Assembly: GCA_019348305.1 (NCBI GenBank)
Contig: JAHWJQ010000066.1
Span: 1 to 10,075, forward strand
Direction: 5' to 3'
Origin: Actinomycetota bacterium
GTDB lineage: Bacteria; Actinomycetota; Acidimicrobiia; Acidimicrobiales; CADCTF01
Length of the DNA: 10,075 nt
Part shown: positions 1-6,470 of the stretch, piece after piece
Layout of the letters: every line of letters starts with the position of its first letter
Numbering within the stretch: the first letter of the stretch is position 1
Program-made: the position numbers and the translations under genes
The notes under the pieces: generated by a model
The model's input: only the letters and a program-made list of their open reading frames with translations
Told to the model about the DNA's origin: nothing
The model's database searches: none

Positions 1-359
1 AGACATCGGGCGGTGTCGGGCTCCACGTATACCTGCCGCTGAACACCCCGGTTATCTATGCAGAGACAAAGGCCTTCGCTCATGCCGTGGCCCGCATGCT
101 CGAGCGCGAGCACCCAGATTTGGTCACGTCGCTCATGCCGCGGGAGCGCGCGGTCCCGTCGGTGTCGACTCCGGTGAGTTGGGAGGAGGTCGCGGAGGTG
201 GCGGCGTCCCGCGAGGCCGCCGAACTTGCGTTTCTCGCCGATTCCGCCCTCCGGCGCGCCGACGCAGGCGATCTCTTTGCCCCCGTCCTGTCCGTACAGC
301 AGAGGCTGCCCGAGGGTAGAACCTCGGCTGAGGAGGCTGCATGCCGAGCTACGAAGTGA
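1..359 (+). CDS. 3' end of a LigD-type primase-polymerase (PolDom) gene, with an internal in-frame gap
   Basis: The frame is open from the left edge (first full codon at 3) to TGA at 357-359. It begins with TSGGVGLHVYLPL, continues with ETKAFAHAVARMLEREHPDLV and STPVSWEEV, and ends near GDLFAPVLSVQQRLPE. These are recognisable blocks of the LigD polymerase domain, an archaeo-eukaryotic-primase-like enzyme that fills ends during Ku-dependent non-homologous end joining. In family members I remember, such as the mycobacterial LigD PolDom, about 27 more residues lie between the LVTS and STPV blocks, including a DWSQN motif that I believe carries the third metal-binding Asp. Here only about eight residues (LMPRERAV) fill that space, so this copy may be catalytically dead. 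No ligase or nuclease domain follows; upstream domains cannot be judged. The last 19 bases overlap the MscS gene. Family assignment is firm; loss of activity is inferred. Confidence 0.82.
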   Translation, partial: TSGGVGLHVYLPLNTPVIYAETKAFAHAVARMLEREHPDLVTSLMPRERAVPSVSTPVSWEEVAEVAASREAAELAFLADSALRRADAGDLFAPVLSVQQRLPEGRTSAEEAACRATK

Positions 360-1309
360 CCGTTCCTCCCCTTCGTGGCCTCGGCCAGGCGGACCCCGGC
401 GAGGATGTGGAGGAGTTGCGACAGAGCGCGAACAGCGCCTGGGAGACCTTCGTGGAGACGCTCCCACGCCTGGGAATCGCGATCGGCGTCCTCATCGCGT
501 TCTTCCTCGTCGGGCGCCTCCTCCGGCCCGTCGTGCGCGCACGACTGGCGCGGTCGCGGACGCCGAGCTTCAGCCGGGTGTTCGCCCGTCTCACCTCGGC
601 GACCATGACGCTGCTCGGCTTCTTCACGGCAGTGACGATCGTGTTCCCGTCGGTCCGTCCCGTCGATCTCCTCGCAGGTGCCGGGGTCCTCTCCATCGCT
701 GCTGGGTTCGCGTTCCAGGACATCCTCCAGAATCTGCTGGCGGGGGTCCTCCTGCTGTTCCGCCAGCCCTTCCGCGGCGGTGACCAGGTCGAGGTGGGCG
801 ACGTGACTGGCACCGTCGAGGAAATCAACATCCGCGAGACCGTGATCACCACCTACGAGGGCCGGCGCGTCCTCATTCCGAACGCCAAGGTGTACTCCGA
901 CGTCATCACCGTCCAGACGGCACGGCCGTCCATTCGCGCTCACTTCGTGGTCGGGATTGGCTATGAGGTCGACATCGCGGAGGCACGGAAGGTCGCGCTC
1001 GAGGCGGTCCGGCAGGTGGACGGTGTCGCGCCCGAGCCGCCCCCCGAGGTGCTGAGCGTGGAGCTCGCAACCTCCAGTGTCGACCTCGACGTGCTGTTCT
1101 GGTGCAGCGCCCACCAGCTGCAGATGCGTCGCACGCTGAGCAGCGCGATGCAGGCGGTCAAAGGTGCCTTCGACGCCCACGGCATCGAGATGCCGAACGA
1201 GATTGTCGCCGTGCGGGCCACGAGTAGCTTGGCCGCCGCTCTCCACGCATGCAGTGTCTCCGCGGCCGGCAGCGTGACAGACGAGGAAGGCGGTGCTTTT
1301 CGTGAGTGA
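341..1309 (+). CDS. MscS-family small-conductance mechanosensitive ion channel
   Basis: This 322-residue membrane protein should open under membrane tension and release solutes during osmotic downshock. Hydrophobic segments lie at about residues 42-61, 84-103 and 108-140. The third has the Gly/Ala-rich pore-helix pattern (AGAGVLSIAAGFAFQDILQN) and runs into LLAGVLLLFRQPFRGGDQVEVGD, followed by GTVEEINIRETVITTYEGRRVLIPN, the classic MscS beta-domain signature. The rest (about 195-295) fits the cytoplasmic alpha/beta vestibule; the final 25 residues are not conserved. The length is typical of short, three-helix MscS proteins. ATG at 341 follows AGGAGG at 331-336 with a 4-base spacer. It overlaps the polymerase gene by 19 bases and the DUF421 gene by 17, suggesting translational coupling in one operon. 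Confidence 0.95.
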   Translation: MPSYEVTVPPLRGLGQADPGEDVEELRQSANSAWETFVETLPRLGIAIGVLIAFFLVGRLLRPVVRARLARSRTPSFSRVFARLTSATMTLLGFFTAVTIVFPSVRPVDLLAGAGVLSIAAGFAFQDILQNLLAGVLLLFRQPFRGGDQVEVGDVTGTVEEINIRETVITTYEGRRVLIPNAKVYSDVITVQTARPSIRAHFVVGIGYEVDIAEARKVALEAVRQVDGVAPEPPPEVLSVELATSSVDLDVLFWCSAHQLQMRRTLSSAMQAVKGAFDAHGIEMPNEIVAVRATSSLAAALHACSVSAAGSVTDEEGGAFRE

Positions 1310-1820
1310 CTGGTTCGGTTCGAGTTGGGCGACAGTCGCGTACGTAGTGGCGAGCACGACAGCTGTCTACTGCTCCGCGCTGCTCGCCATCAGGGTGGCC
1401 GGGCGTCGAACCGTCGCTCAACTCTCGGCCTTCGACATCGTCGTAACAATCGCGCTCGGCAGCCTGATCGCCTCCACCGCCACCAGCAGGGACCCGAGCT
1501 ACACCCAGGGGACCACGGCGCTCGTCACGCTGCTGGTGCTCCAAGTGATCGCCGCGGCGCTGCGTCAACGGTTCGCGATAGTGCGCCGCCTCCTCGATTT
1601 TGCTCCGTGGGTCGTGGTCAGGGACGGCGAGATCCAACTCCCGAGGACGCCTCTCGGGCCGCAGATGAGCGTTGACGAGTTGTTCTCGAGGCTGCGGGAG
1701 CAAGAGGTCTTCGATCTTGACGGGATCCGCTTCGTTGTCATCGAACCAACCGGGGCCGTCACAGTGTTTCGCGAAGGACAACAGGCTGGACAAGTGATCG
1801 CGGGCATCGAAAAGCGCTGA
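1293..1820 (+). CDS. DUF421 (YetF-like) membrane protein
   Basis: This 175-residue protein has an N-terminal membrane region (about 12-34, 45-62 and 69-90) and a soluble C-terminal domain. The segment GRRTVAQLSAFDIVVTIALG at residues 37-56 is the hallmark of DUF421/YetF proteins, and WVVVRDGEI followed by the DELFSRLREQEVFDLDGIRFVVIEPTG stretch fits the C-terminal YetF domain. Bacillus YetF-type proteins are longer (about 220 residues), but short actinobacterial forms like this one are common. The molecular function is unknown; some Bacillus members affect spore germination or membrane traits. GTG at 1293 is preceded by GAGGAAGG (1283-1290); an in-frame GTG at 1302 would also fit. The start lies inside the MscS gene, so coupling is likely. 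The TGA stop sits in the left arm of a hairpin shared with the convergent gene. Confidence 0.88.
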   Translation: MLFVSDWFGSSWATVAYVVASTTAVYCSALLAIRVAGRRTVAQLSAFDIVVTIALGSLIASTATSRDPSYTQGTTALVTLLVLQVIAAALRQRFAIVRRLLDFAPWVVVRDGEIQLPRTPLGPQMSVDELFSRLREQEVFDLDGIRFVVIEPTGAVTVFREGQQAGQVIAGIEKR

Positions 1821-1835
1821 GACGCGGGCTCAGCG
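1815..1835. terminator. Candidate bidirectional terminator hairpin containing both convergent stop codons
   Basis: CGCTGAG (1815-1821) and CTCAGCG (1829-1835) form a perfect 7-bp inverted repeat around a 7-base loop. The DUF421 TGA (1818-1820) lies in the left arm and the YihY-family TGA (minus strand, 1830-1832) in the right arm. There is no T-tract on either side, so an intrinsic terminator of the classic kind is not shown; many high-GC actinobacterial terminators lack one. The symmetry is directly visible; the function is inferred. Confidence 0.5.
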
Positions 1836-2759
1836 AGGCTCCCGCCTGGCCGCAGCGATCACGCCGTTGATCTCACCGCCGATGAGCAGGGCGAGGCTCA
1901 GCAGGTACAGCCACAGCAAGACAGTGAGTACCCCGCCGATCACCCCGAGAACCTGGTTGACCCCTCCCGCGAACCCCAAGTAGACGCGAAGGGCGATCGA
2001 GAACAGCAGGCAGAGGACGCCCGTCACGAGCGCTCCGGGAACGTCCGAGCGAAAAGAGGATCGCTTGTGGGGCGCCCAGTGGAACATCGTCGCCGCCCAC
2101 AGCACCAGCACCGCGAACCCGACCGGCAATCGCGCCCAACTCCACAACGTCGCGAAGACCTCTCCTAGGCCGACCGCATCGGCCAGCGCCCGCCCTCCTC
2201 CGAGGAGAGGCCCGAGCACGAACATCACCAGTATCAAAGCCGCCGTCACTATCGTGCCCAGAGCGAGAAACAAGGTGAGCGCCGCCCTCTTCACTGGCGA
2301 GCGCCTGTCTTCGACGTCATACACCACCGCCAAGGCACGCATGACGGCGCGGACAGTCCGCCACACGGCCCAGATCGCGCCAGCCGTAGCCGTGGAGAGA
2401 AGGGCGGGATCACCTTTCTCGAAGAGGTCGCGGACCGCCTCGATGGTCGGCGCTGCCCGATCGGTGAGGAAGGTGGTGAGGACGTCGGTAACGACCCGTT
2501 GCGCGTTCGCGGCAACCTCGCCGCCCAGCAGCGCCTGCAGGAAACCGAGCGCGGCGGCCAGCCCGAGCAGCCCCGGGAAGATTCCCAGGACGGCGAAGAA
2601 GGCGACCTCGGCCGCCAGACCGGTGAGGCGGTCGTCGCGCGCCTCCTTGCGCAGTTCGCCCGCGGTGGCCAGGAGCGGCCGGAGACGGTCGTTGATCACC
2701 AGGTACTGATACCCAATTGTCACCGGAGGTGCCATCGCCGTCCGCGGAAGTGGGTACAC
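1830..2759 (-). CDS. YihY/virulence factor BrkB family membrane protein
   Basis: This 309-residue polytopic protein has about six hydrophobic segments (roughly 51-73, 121-140, 158-186, 211-227, 239-261 and 272-296). Family features are the first segment with an Ala-rich stretch running into IFPGLL, the charged loop VVYDVEDRRSPVKR (145-158), and the last helix ending LLIGGEINGVI (291-301), corresponding to the conserved Gly-Glu-x-Asn of YihY/BrkB proteins. Members were once called RNase BN, an assignment since dropped; the function is unclear, with transport or envelope roles proposed. The longest frame starts at GTG 2759; ATG at 2735 and GTG at 2723 and 2699 are alternatives, none with a convincing Shine-Dalgarno site, so the N-terminus is uncertain. 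It is convergent with DUF421 (9-base gap) and divergent from the CsbD-like gene. Confidence 0.9.
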   Translation of the reverse strand: MYPLPRTAMAPPVTIGYQYLVINDRLRPLLATAGELRKEARDDRLTGLAAEVAFFAVLGIFPGLLGLAAALGFLQALLGGEVAANAQRVVTDVLTTFLTDRAAPTIEAVRDLFEKGDPALLSTATAGAIWAVWRTVRAVMRALAVVYDVEDRRSPVKRAALTLFLALGTIVTAALILVMFVLGPLLGGGRALADAVGLGEVFATLWSWARLPVGFAVLVLWAATMFHWAPHKRSSFRSDVPGALVTGVLCLLFSIALRVYLGFAGGVNQVLGVIGGVLTVLLWLYLLSLALLIGGEINGVIAAARREPR

Positions 2760-2761
2760 CC
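2752..2761 (+). promoter_or_regulatory. GGGTACACCC element ahead of the CsbD-like gene, possible -10 of a SigB/SigF-type promoter
   Basis: The element GGGTACACCC lies 33 bases before the CsbD-like ATG. GGGTA(C/T) is the -10 consensus of actinobacterial SigB/SigF-group promoters, and csbD of Bacillus is a sigma-B gene. I could not find a matching G-N-N-T -35 at 14-16 bases upstream, so this is weak. The GGGT-AC-ACCC dyad could instead be an operator, and it overlaps the longest possible YihY-family start. Confidence 0.25.
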
Positions 2762-2794
2762 TTGGGAACTACACCTAGACAACTGGAGGAAGGC

Positions 2795-3025
2795 ATGCCG
2801 GACACTGGCCCGGAGGCGGGCGCAGACAGCGCCGTCGAGAAGCTCAAGGGATCTGCCAAGGAGGTCACGGGAAAGCTGTCAGGAAGCGACGAACTCGCCG
2901 CAGAGGGTGAGTCGCAGCAGAAGAAGGCGTCGGCCGAAGCCGATGTCGCAGAGAACGAGGCGAAGGCAGAGGCAGCGCGCGCCGAGGCCGAAGCGCACGA
3001 AGGTGAGGAGCGCTCTCACCAGTAG
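2795..3025 (+). CDS. CsbD-like small stress protein
   Basis: This 76-residue, highly charged hydrophilic protein contains VEKLKGSAKEVTGKLSG at residues 14-30, followed by SDELAAEGESQQKK. That is the CsbD-family pattern (KxKGxxKExxGxxxGxxxLxxEG). The C-terminal half is an Ala/Glu/Lys-rich region predicted to be helical or disordered. CsbD proteins are abundant general-stress proteins in many bacteria, but their biochemical role is not known. ATG at 2795 is chosen because GGAGGA lies at 2785-2790, four bases upstream, and the family domain starts soon after it; an upstream in-frame ATG at 2717 would add 26 unconserved residues reaching into the divergent YihY-family gene. The DUF4230 gene follows after 20 bases on the same strand, so the two may be cotranscribed. 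Confidence 0.85.
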   Translation: MPDTGPEAGADSAVEKLKGSAKEVTGKLSGSDELAAEGESQQKKASAEADVAENEAKAEAARAEAEAHEGEERSHQ

Positions 3026-3043
3026 GTCTTCGAGCACCGCTCG
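3002..3043 (+). other. Two small hairpins between the CsbD-like and DUF4230 genes
   Basis: GGTGAG (3002-3007) pairs with CTCACC (3015-3020) just before the CsbD-like stop, and CGAGC (3031-3035) pairs with GCTCG (3039-3043) two bases before the DUF4230 ATG. They could reduce read-through, protect mRNA ends or limit translation of the second gene, which has no visible Shine-Dalgarno site. The pairing is seen in the sequence; the role is speculative. Confidence 0.3.
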
Positions 3044-3045
3044 CG

Positions 3046-3750
3046 ATGATCACCAAGCAGCCAGCCCCACCCGAGCACGGTGCGTACCGCGGTCACCGTC
3101 GCCTTCGCGGTGGGAGCGCCCCGTTGGTCGTCGCGCTGTTCGGCGTTGTCGCCCTGGTCGTGGTCCTTGCCTTGGCCAACGTCGTCCCGTCCCTGCGCAA
3201 CCCCTTCGGCAGTGACACCGTCGACCGCAGCCAGCCAGCGCTGCTGCGGGCGCTGGAAGACCTGAGCCAGTACCGCGCAGCGACGGCTCAGTTCGAGCTC
3301 CTCCTCGACGTCGAGGAGGATGCTCGGTTCCTGCCGTCGTTCCTCAAGGGCGAGCGGACCGTCTTCGTCGCCGCCGGCAGCGTCGACGCCTACGTCGACT
3401 TCGCAGCCATGGGTGCTGACGGCGTCGAAGTCTCAGCGAACCGTCGGTCGGTCAAGATAACGCTGCCGCGCGCCCGGCTGTCGGATCCGAGCGTCGACCT
3501 GAGCCGCAGTTACGTCGCGGTCCGCGACCGTGGCCTCCTCGACCGGGTCGGTTCGGTGTTCTCGGACAATCCGGCCGGGGAGCGGGAGTTCTACCTGCTC
3601 GCCGAAAAGAAGTTGGAGCGAGCGGCGCTGGAGAGTGGCGTCGTCGATGCCGCCGAGCGCAACACCGAGAAGATGCTCGTCAGCCTCGTCCGCTCCCTTG
3701 GCTTCACCGAAGTGGTGGTCGACTTCAAGCCCACTCCCGACGAGCGCTGA
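3046..3750 (+). CDS. DUF4230 domain protein, membrane-anchored and extracytoplasmic
   Basis: This 234-residue protein has a basic N-terminus (residues 1-22), a single hydrophobic anchor at about 24-47 and a C-terminal domain that should lie outside the membrane. The DUF4230 pattern is visible: a tract around FLPSFLKGERTVFVAAG (96-111), then VDAYVDFAAM, a strand ending in ITLPRARL (138-145), and a helical C-terminal part leading to SLGFTEVVVDF (217-227). DUF4230 proteins are widespread in actinobacteria, Firmicutes and Bacteroidetes, with no established function that I know of. The ATG at 3046 has no recognisable ribosome-binding site; a small hairpin ends at 3043. It may depend on translation of the CsbD-like gene 20 bases upstream. 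No better in-frame ATG or GTG is available before the membrane segment. Confidence 0.82.
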   Translation: MITKQPAPPEHGAYRGHRRLRGGSAPLVVALFGVVALVVVLALANVVPSLRNPFGSDTVDRSQPALLRALEDLSQYRAATAQFELLLDVEEDARFLPSFLKGERTVFVAAGSVDAYVDFAAMGADGVEVSANRRSVKITLPRARLSDPSVDLSRSYVAVRDRGLLDRVGSVFSDNPAGEREFYLLAEKKLERAALESGVVDAAERNTEKMLVSLVRSLGFTEVVVDFKPTPDER

Positions 3751-3782
3751 GCCTCCTCGCCTACGAACGCCTGGGTCGACTT

Positions 3783-3817
3783 CGGGCGGCAGGATGAATC
3801 GCTTCACCTGCCGCCCG
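3783..3817. terminator. Strong symmetrical terminator hairpin between convergent genes
   Basis: CGGGCGGCAGG (3783-3793) and CCTGCCGCCCG (3807-3817) are perfect 11-bp complements. Inside them TGAA (3795-3798) pairs with TTCA (3803-3806), leaving one bulged A and a TCGC loop. The hairpin lies 32 bases after the DUF4230 stop and 9 bases after the convergent DUF6458 stop, so it can serve both strands. No T-run follows. Confidence 0.7.
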
Positions 3818-3826
3818 CTGCGCCGC

Positions 3827-4015
3827 CTACTCCTCGATCACTGTGTTGTGGCCCCGGAGGTTGGAAGCCAGTAGTCCCCACAACAGCCCGATGCCGCCGG
3901 TGATCATGAGGATGACCCCGACGACGTCCAAGTCGATCGCCTCGAACGAGGCCTCCACCGCCCAGACCAGGACCGCTCCGATCGTCAGGAGCACGATGCC
4001 GATGCCGATGCCCAT
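3827..4015 (-). CDS. DUF6458 family small membrane protein
   Basis: This 62-residue protein has two hydrophobic helices (about 2-20 and 29-50) separated by a short acidic segment, EAIDLDVVGVILMITGGIGL. The opening MGIGIGIVLLTIGAVLVWAV and the IDLDVVGxILMIxGxIGL pattern match actinobacterial DUF6458 proteins, usually 55-80 residues long. The function is unknown. ATG at 4015 is supported by AAAGGAGAG upstream on the minus strand, with a normal spacer. The gene follows the PBP gene on the same strand after 118 bases containing an inverted repeat and a GGGGTACG motif, so it may have its own promoter. Confidence 0.82.
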   Translation of the reverse strand: MGIGIGIVLLTIGAVLVWAVEASFEAIDLDVVGVILMITGGIGLLWGLLASNLRGHNTVIEE

Positions 4016-4050
4016 GATGCTCTCCTTTCGTCGGTGGTGGACGTACCCCT

Positions 4051-4093
4051 GTCCGGTCCTTCCCGGGCGCCGATGGACGCCTTGTGACCGGAC
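4051..4093. repeat. 8-bp inverted repeat with nested stem between the PBP and DUF6458 genes
   Basis: GTCCGGTC (4051-4058) and GACCGGAC (4086-4093) are perfect complements around a 27-base loop, which itself holds GGCG (4066-4069) and CGCC (4078-4081). It lies after the PBP stop and just upstream of a minus-strand GGGGTACG element (4049-4042) that could be the DUF6458 promoter. It may be a PBP terminator or an operator for DUF6458; the sequence does not decide between them. Confidence 0.4.
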
Positions 4094-4133
4094 CGCGACC
4101 GATCCTGAAGAGAACCGCGCCAGTTAGCTTGAC

Positions 4134-6470
4134 CTAGTCCTCCGCCGGCGGCGTGGTCGTCGTCGTGGTCGGCGCCGTGGTCGTCGTCGTGGTCGGCGCC
4201 GTGGTCGTCGTCGTGGTCGGCGCCGTGGTCGTCGTAGTTGGCGGCGGCGTCGTGGTCGTCGTCGTGGTCGTGGTCGGCGCCGTGGTCGTCGTCGTCGTAG
4301 TCGTCGTGGTCGTCGTCGGCTTCGGCTTCGGCTTCGGCTCGGGTTCCGGCTCCGGTTGCGGTTCGGGGAGTGGCTCGGGGAGCGGTTGGACGTCCGGTGG
4401 CGGCGCCGGCGCCGGTTCTGGTTCCGGCGAAGGGGCCGTGCTCGTCGTCGTGAGACGACGCGGGGGAGCGGAGGTCGTTGTTGTCGCCATCGTCGTGGGG
4501 GGCACTTCGGGCGGCGGCGGCGGGGCCGGCTCGGGAGTTGGTTCCCATCGCGGACGGTCAGGCGGGGGCGGGAAGTGCACAACGGGGAGGTCGTGGTGGG
4601 CGGCGGCCATCACGTCGCGCCAGATCCTTGCCGGAAGGGACCCGCCGGTGACGTTGGCGACGCCGGCGACGTCGTGCATCGGTTCGTTGGACTGGGCATA
4701 CCCGACCCAGACCGAGGCGACGAGGTGCGGGCTGTACCCGACGAACCAGGCGTCGCGGTAGTCATTCGTCGTCCCCGTCTTCCCCGCGATCGGCCTGCCG
4801 AAGTCGGCGGCAGTGCCGGTACCGTTCTCCACGACGCCCCGCAGCGTGTGGGTGACGAGCCGCGCCGTATCGGATGAGATCACGCGTTCGCCCACCCGGG
4901 TGCTCCACGCCTCGACGACCTCGCCGCTCGGGCCCAGGATGCGCTCCACGGGCCGGGCCGGGACTGTCACGCCATCGTTGGCGAACACGCCGTAGGCGGT
5001 CGCCATGGCGAGCGGCGAGACTTCATAGGCACCGATGGCAATGCTCTCGCCGGCGTCCTCTGGCGACGGCATACCGTCAACACCGAAGGAGCTGGCGAAC
5101 CTCGCTATGTCACCGGGGCCGAGCATCAGCCCGAGGGTGACGAAGCTTGTGTTGATCGATCGACGAGTGGCTTCGGCCAAGGTGACCTCGCCGTAGCCCC
5201 GCCGGCTGTAGTTGTGCACGACGTGACCTTCGGTGCCGACGGGGAGCTCCTCGGGTGCGGGCACGAGGTCGAGCGACGACGCCCCCCGCTCGTAGGCGAG
5301 CGCCAGGACGAACGGCTTGAAGGATGACCCGGGCTGGTGGCCGGTTCCCCCGCCCTTGCGTCCGAGTGCCAGGTTCACCCGCTCCTCCTGCCAGTTGCGG
5401 CCACCGACGAGCGCGCGGACGGCCCCCGACGCCGGGTCGACCACGACGACGCTTGCCGCGGGATGCCCGGGGTCCGGGAGGTGAGCCGCCACCGCTGCCA
5501 ACCCGGCCTCCTGGATCCGTGGGTCGAGCGTCGTCTCGATGGTCAGACCGGACTGGTAGAGCGCCTTGCTGGGGAGACCCGCGACATCGAGGAGCCACCG
5601 GCGGACGTAGTCCATGAAGTACGGGTACTGCTCGATCGGCTTGCGAGGTGGATGGACGGTCGGGGGGGTGGAGCGAGCCTCAGCGACCTCACCGGCGGTG
5701 ACCAGCCCGGTATCGGCCAACCGGTCGAGAACGAGCTGGCGACGCCGCTCTGCCGCCTCCGCGTCCGCCCGAGGGTTGTAGATGCTGGGGGCAGGGATGA
5801 TCCCGGCGAGCAAGGCCGCCTCCGAAAGCGACAGCTGCTCGACGGGCTTGCGGAAGTACGTACGCGACGCGGCCCGGATCCCGACGGCGCCTTCACCGAA
5901 GAACACCGTGTTGAGGTACGCGGCGAGAATCTCCCTCTTGTCGTAATCACGTTCGAGCTGTAGGGCGATCTTCGCCTCTTCCAGCTTGCGATGGACCGTC
6001 CGGCTTCCGTCGGTGAAGAGGTTCTTCACCAGTTGCTGGGTGATCGTCGAGCCGCCCTGGTCGACGTCACCGCTGCGGAGGTTCGTGAGAGCGGCACGGA
6101 CGATCGCCTTGCCGTTGATGCCGGCGTGATCGAGGAAGGTGGCGTCCTCGGCAGCCACGACGGCGTCGACCACGACGTTGGGGATCGTCTCGGCGCTGAT
6201 GGGGACGAAGCGCTCCTCCGGCCGGAACCGTCCGATGACCGAGCCGTCAGAGGCAAGCACCCGGCTCGGCTCCGAGAGGCCGTCGCGCACGGCCCCTTTG
6301 AGGTCGGGCGACGGGCCGAGGAGCAGATCGACCGTAGGGATGGGCGACGGCACGCGCCCGCTGGCGAGGAACAGCCCGCCGGACAGGAGAGAGGCCACCA
6401 GCGCCAACAACAGCGCGAGCTGGGTTGCCGCGACAAGCCGGCGGCGGAGGGCGTGATGTCGGTTGCGCAT
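4134..6470 (-). CDS. Bifunctional class A penicillin-binding protein (GT51 glycosyltransferase and transpeptidase)
   Basis: This 778-residue enzyme polymerises lipid II into glycan strands and cross-links peptides outside the membrane. A basic N-terminus and a hydrophobic signal anchor at about 12-36 precede the GT51 domain. Its motifs are EDATFLDHAG (108-117, catalytic Glu108), GGSTITQQ (139-146), RKLEE (161-165, second Glu165) and KREILAAYLN (178-187). The transpeptidase domain has the SxxK motif SSFK (nucleophile Ser382), SIN (438-440) and KTGTT (564-568). No PASTA domain is present. After about residue 630 comes a Pro/Glu/Lys-rich linker, then nearly sixty residues of almost pure Thr interrupted by Ala-Pro or Pro. 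This tail may span or decorate the wall. ATG at 6470 fits the domain start, but its ribosome-binding site is weak. The STAS gene ends 133 bases upstream. Confidence 0.96.
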   Translation of the reverse strand: MRNRHHALRRRLVAATQLALLLALVASLLSGGLFLASGRVPSPIPTVDLLLGPSPDLKGAVRDGLSEPSRVLASDGSVIGRFRPEERFVPISAETIPNVVVDAVVAAEDATFLDHAGINGKAIVRAALTNLRSGDVDQGGSTITQQLVKNLFTDGSRTVHRKLEEAKIALQLERDYDKREILAAYLNTVFFGEGAVGIRAASRTYFRKPVEQLSLSEAALLAGIIPAPSIYNPRADAEAAERRRQLVLDRLADTGLVTAGEVAEARSTPPTVHPPRKPIEQYPYFMDYVRRWLLDVAGLPSKALYQSGLTIETTLDPRIQEAGLAAVAAHLPDPGHPAASVVVVDPASGAVRALVGGRNWQEERVNLALGRKGGGTGHQPGSSFKPFVLALAYERGASSLDLVPAPEELPVGTEGHVVHNYSRRGYGEVTLAEATRRSINTSFVTLGLMLGPGDIARFASSFGVDGMPSPEDAGESIAIGAYEVSPLAMATAYGVFANDGVTVPARPVERILGPSGEVVEAWSTRVGERVISSDTARLVTHTLRGVVENGTGTAADFGRPIAGKTGTTNDYRDAWFVGYSPHLVASVWVGYAQSNEPMHDVAGVANVTGGSLPARIWRDVMAAAHHDLPVVHFPPPPDRPRWEPTPEPAPPPPPEVPPTTMATTTTSAPPRRLTTTSTAPSPEPEPAPAPPPDVQPLPEPLPEPQPEPEPEPKPKPKPTTTTTTTTTTTTAPTTTTTTTTTPPPTTTTTAPTTTTTTAPTTTTTTAPTTTTTTPPAED
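4147..4320. repeat. 24-bp tandem repeats and GTC/GTG triplet tract encoding the poly-Thr tail
   Basis: The unit GGCGCCGTGGTCGTCGTCGT plus GGTC occurs perfectly at 4171-4194 and 4195-4218, with one mismatch at 4147-4170 and as a decayed copy from 4219. Read on the minus strand it encodes Thr6-Ala-Pro. The rest of the tract, to about 4320, is degenerate GTN triplets. The PBP frame is kept throughout. Such a tract can change length by slippage, and it is hard to assemble correctly. Confidence 0.85.

Noticed and set aside
80..1357. Long minus-strand frame of 425 codons opposite the polymerase, MscS and DUF421 genes
   Set aside because: The protein is low-complexity His/Asp/Arg/Glu-rich, as expected of antisense frames in GC-rich coding DNA; the plus strand has clear families and ribosome-binding sites.
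2717..2794. 26-codon extension of the CsbD-like protein
   Set aside because: It overlaps the divergent gene, has no family similarity and bypasses the good GGAGGA site before ATG 2795.
4147..4242. Regular 24-bp repeats as a possible CRISPR array
   Set aside because: The repeats are directly adjacent with no spacers, keep a reading frame encoding Thr6-Ala-Pro, and no cas gene is near.
4124..4582. Minus-strand Arg/Pro-rich and Asp/His-rich frames across the same tract
   Set aside because: They are frame-shifted readings of the triplet repeat that encodes the PBP tail, with no start signal or conserved domain.
4153..4761. Plus-strand frame encoding a long Val/Gly-rich protein
   Set aside because: It is the reverse complement of the PBP Thr/Pro tail; the sequence is low complexity with no family features, while the opposite strand carries a complete enzyme.
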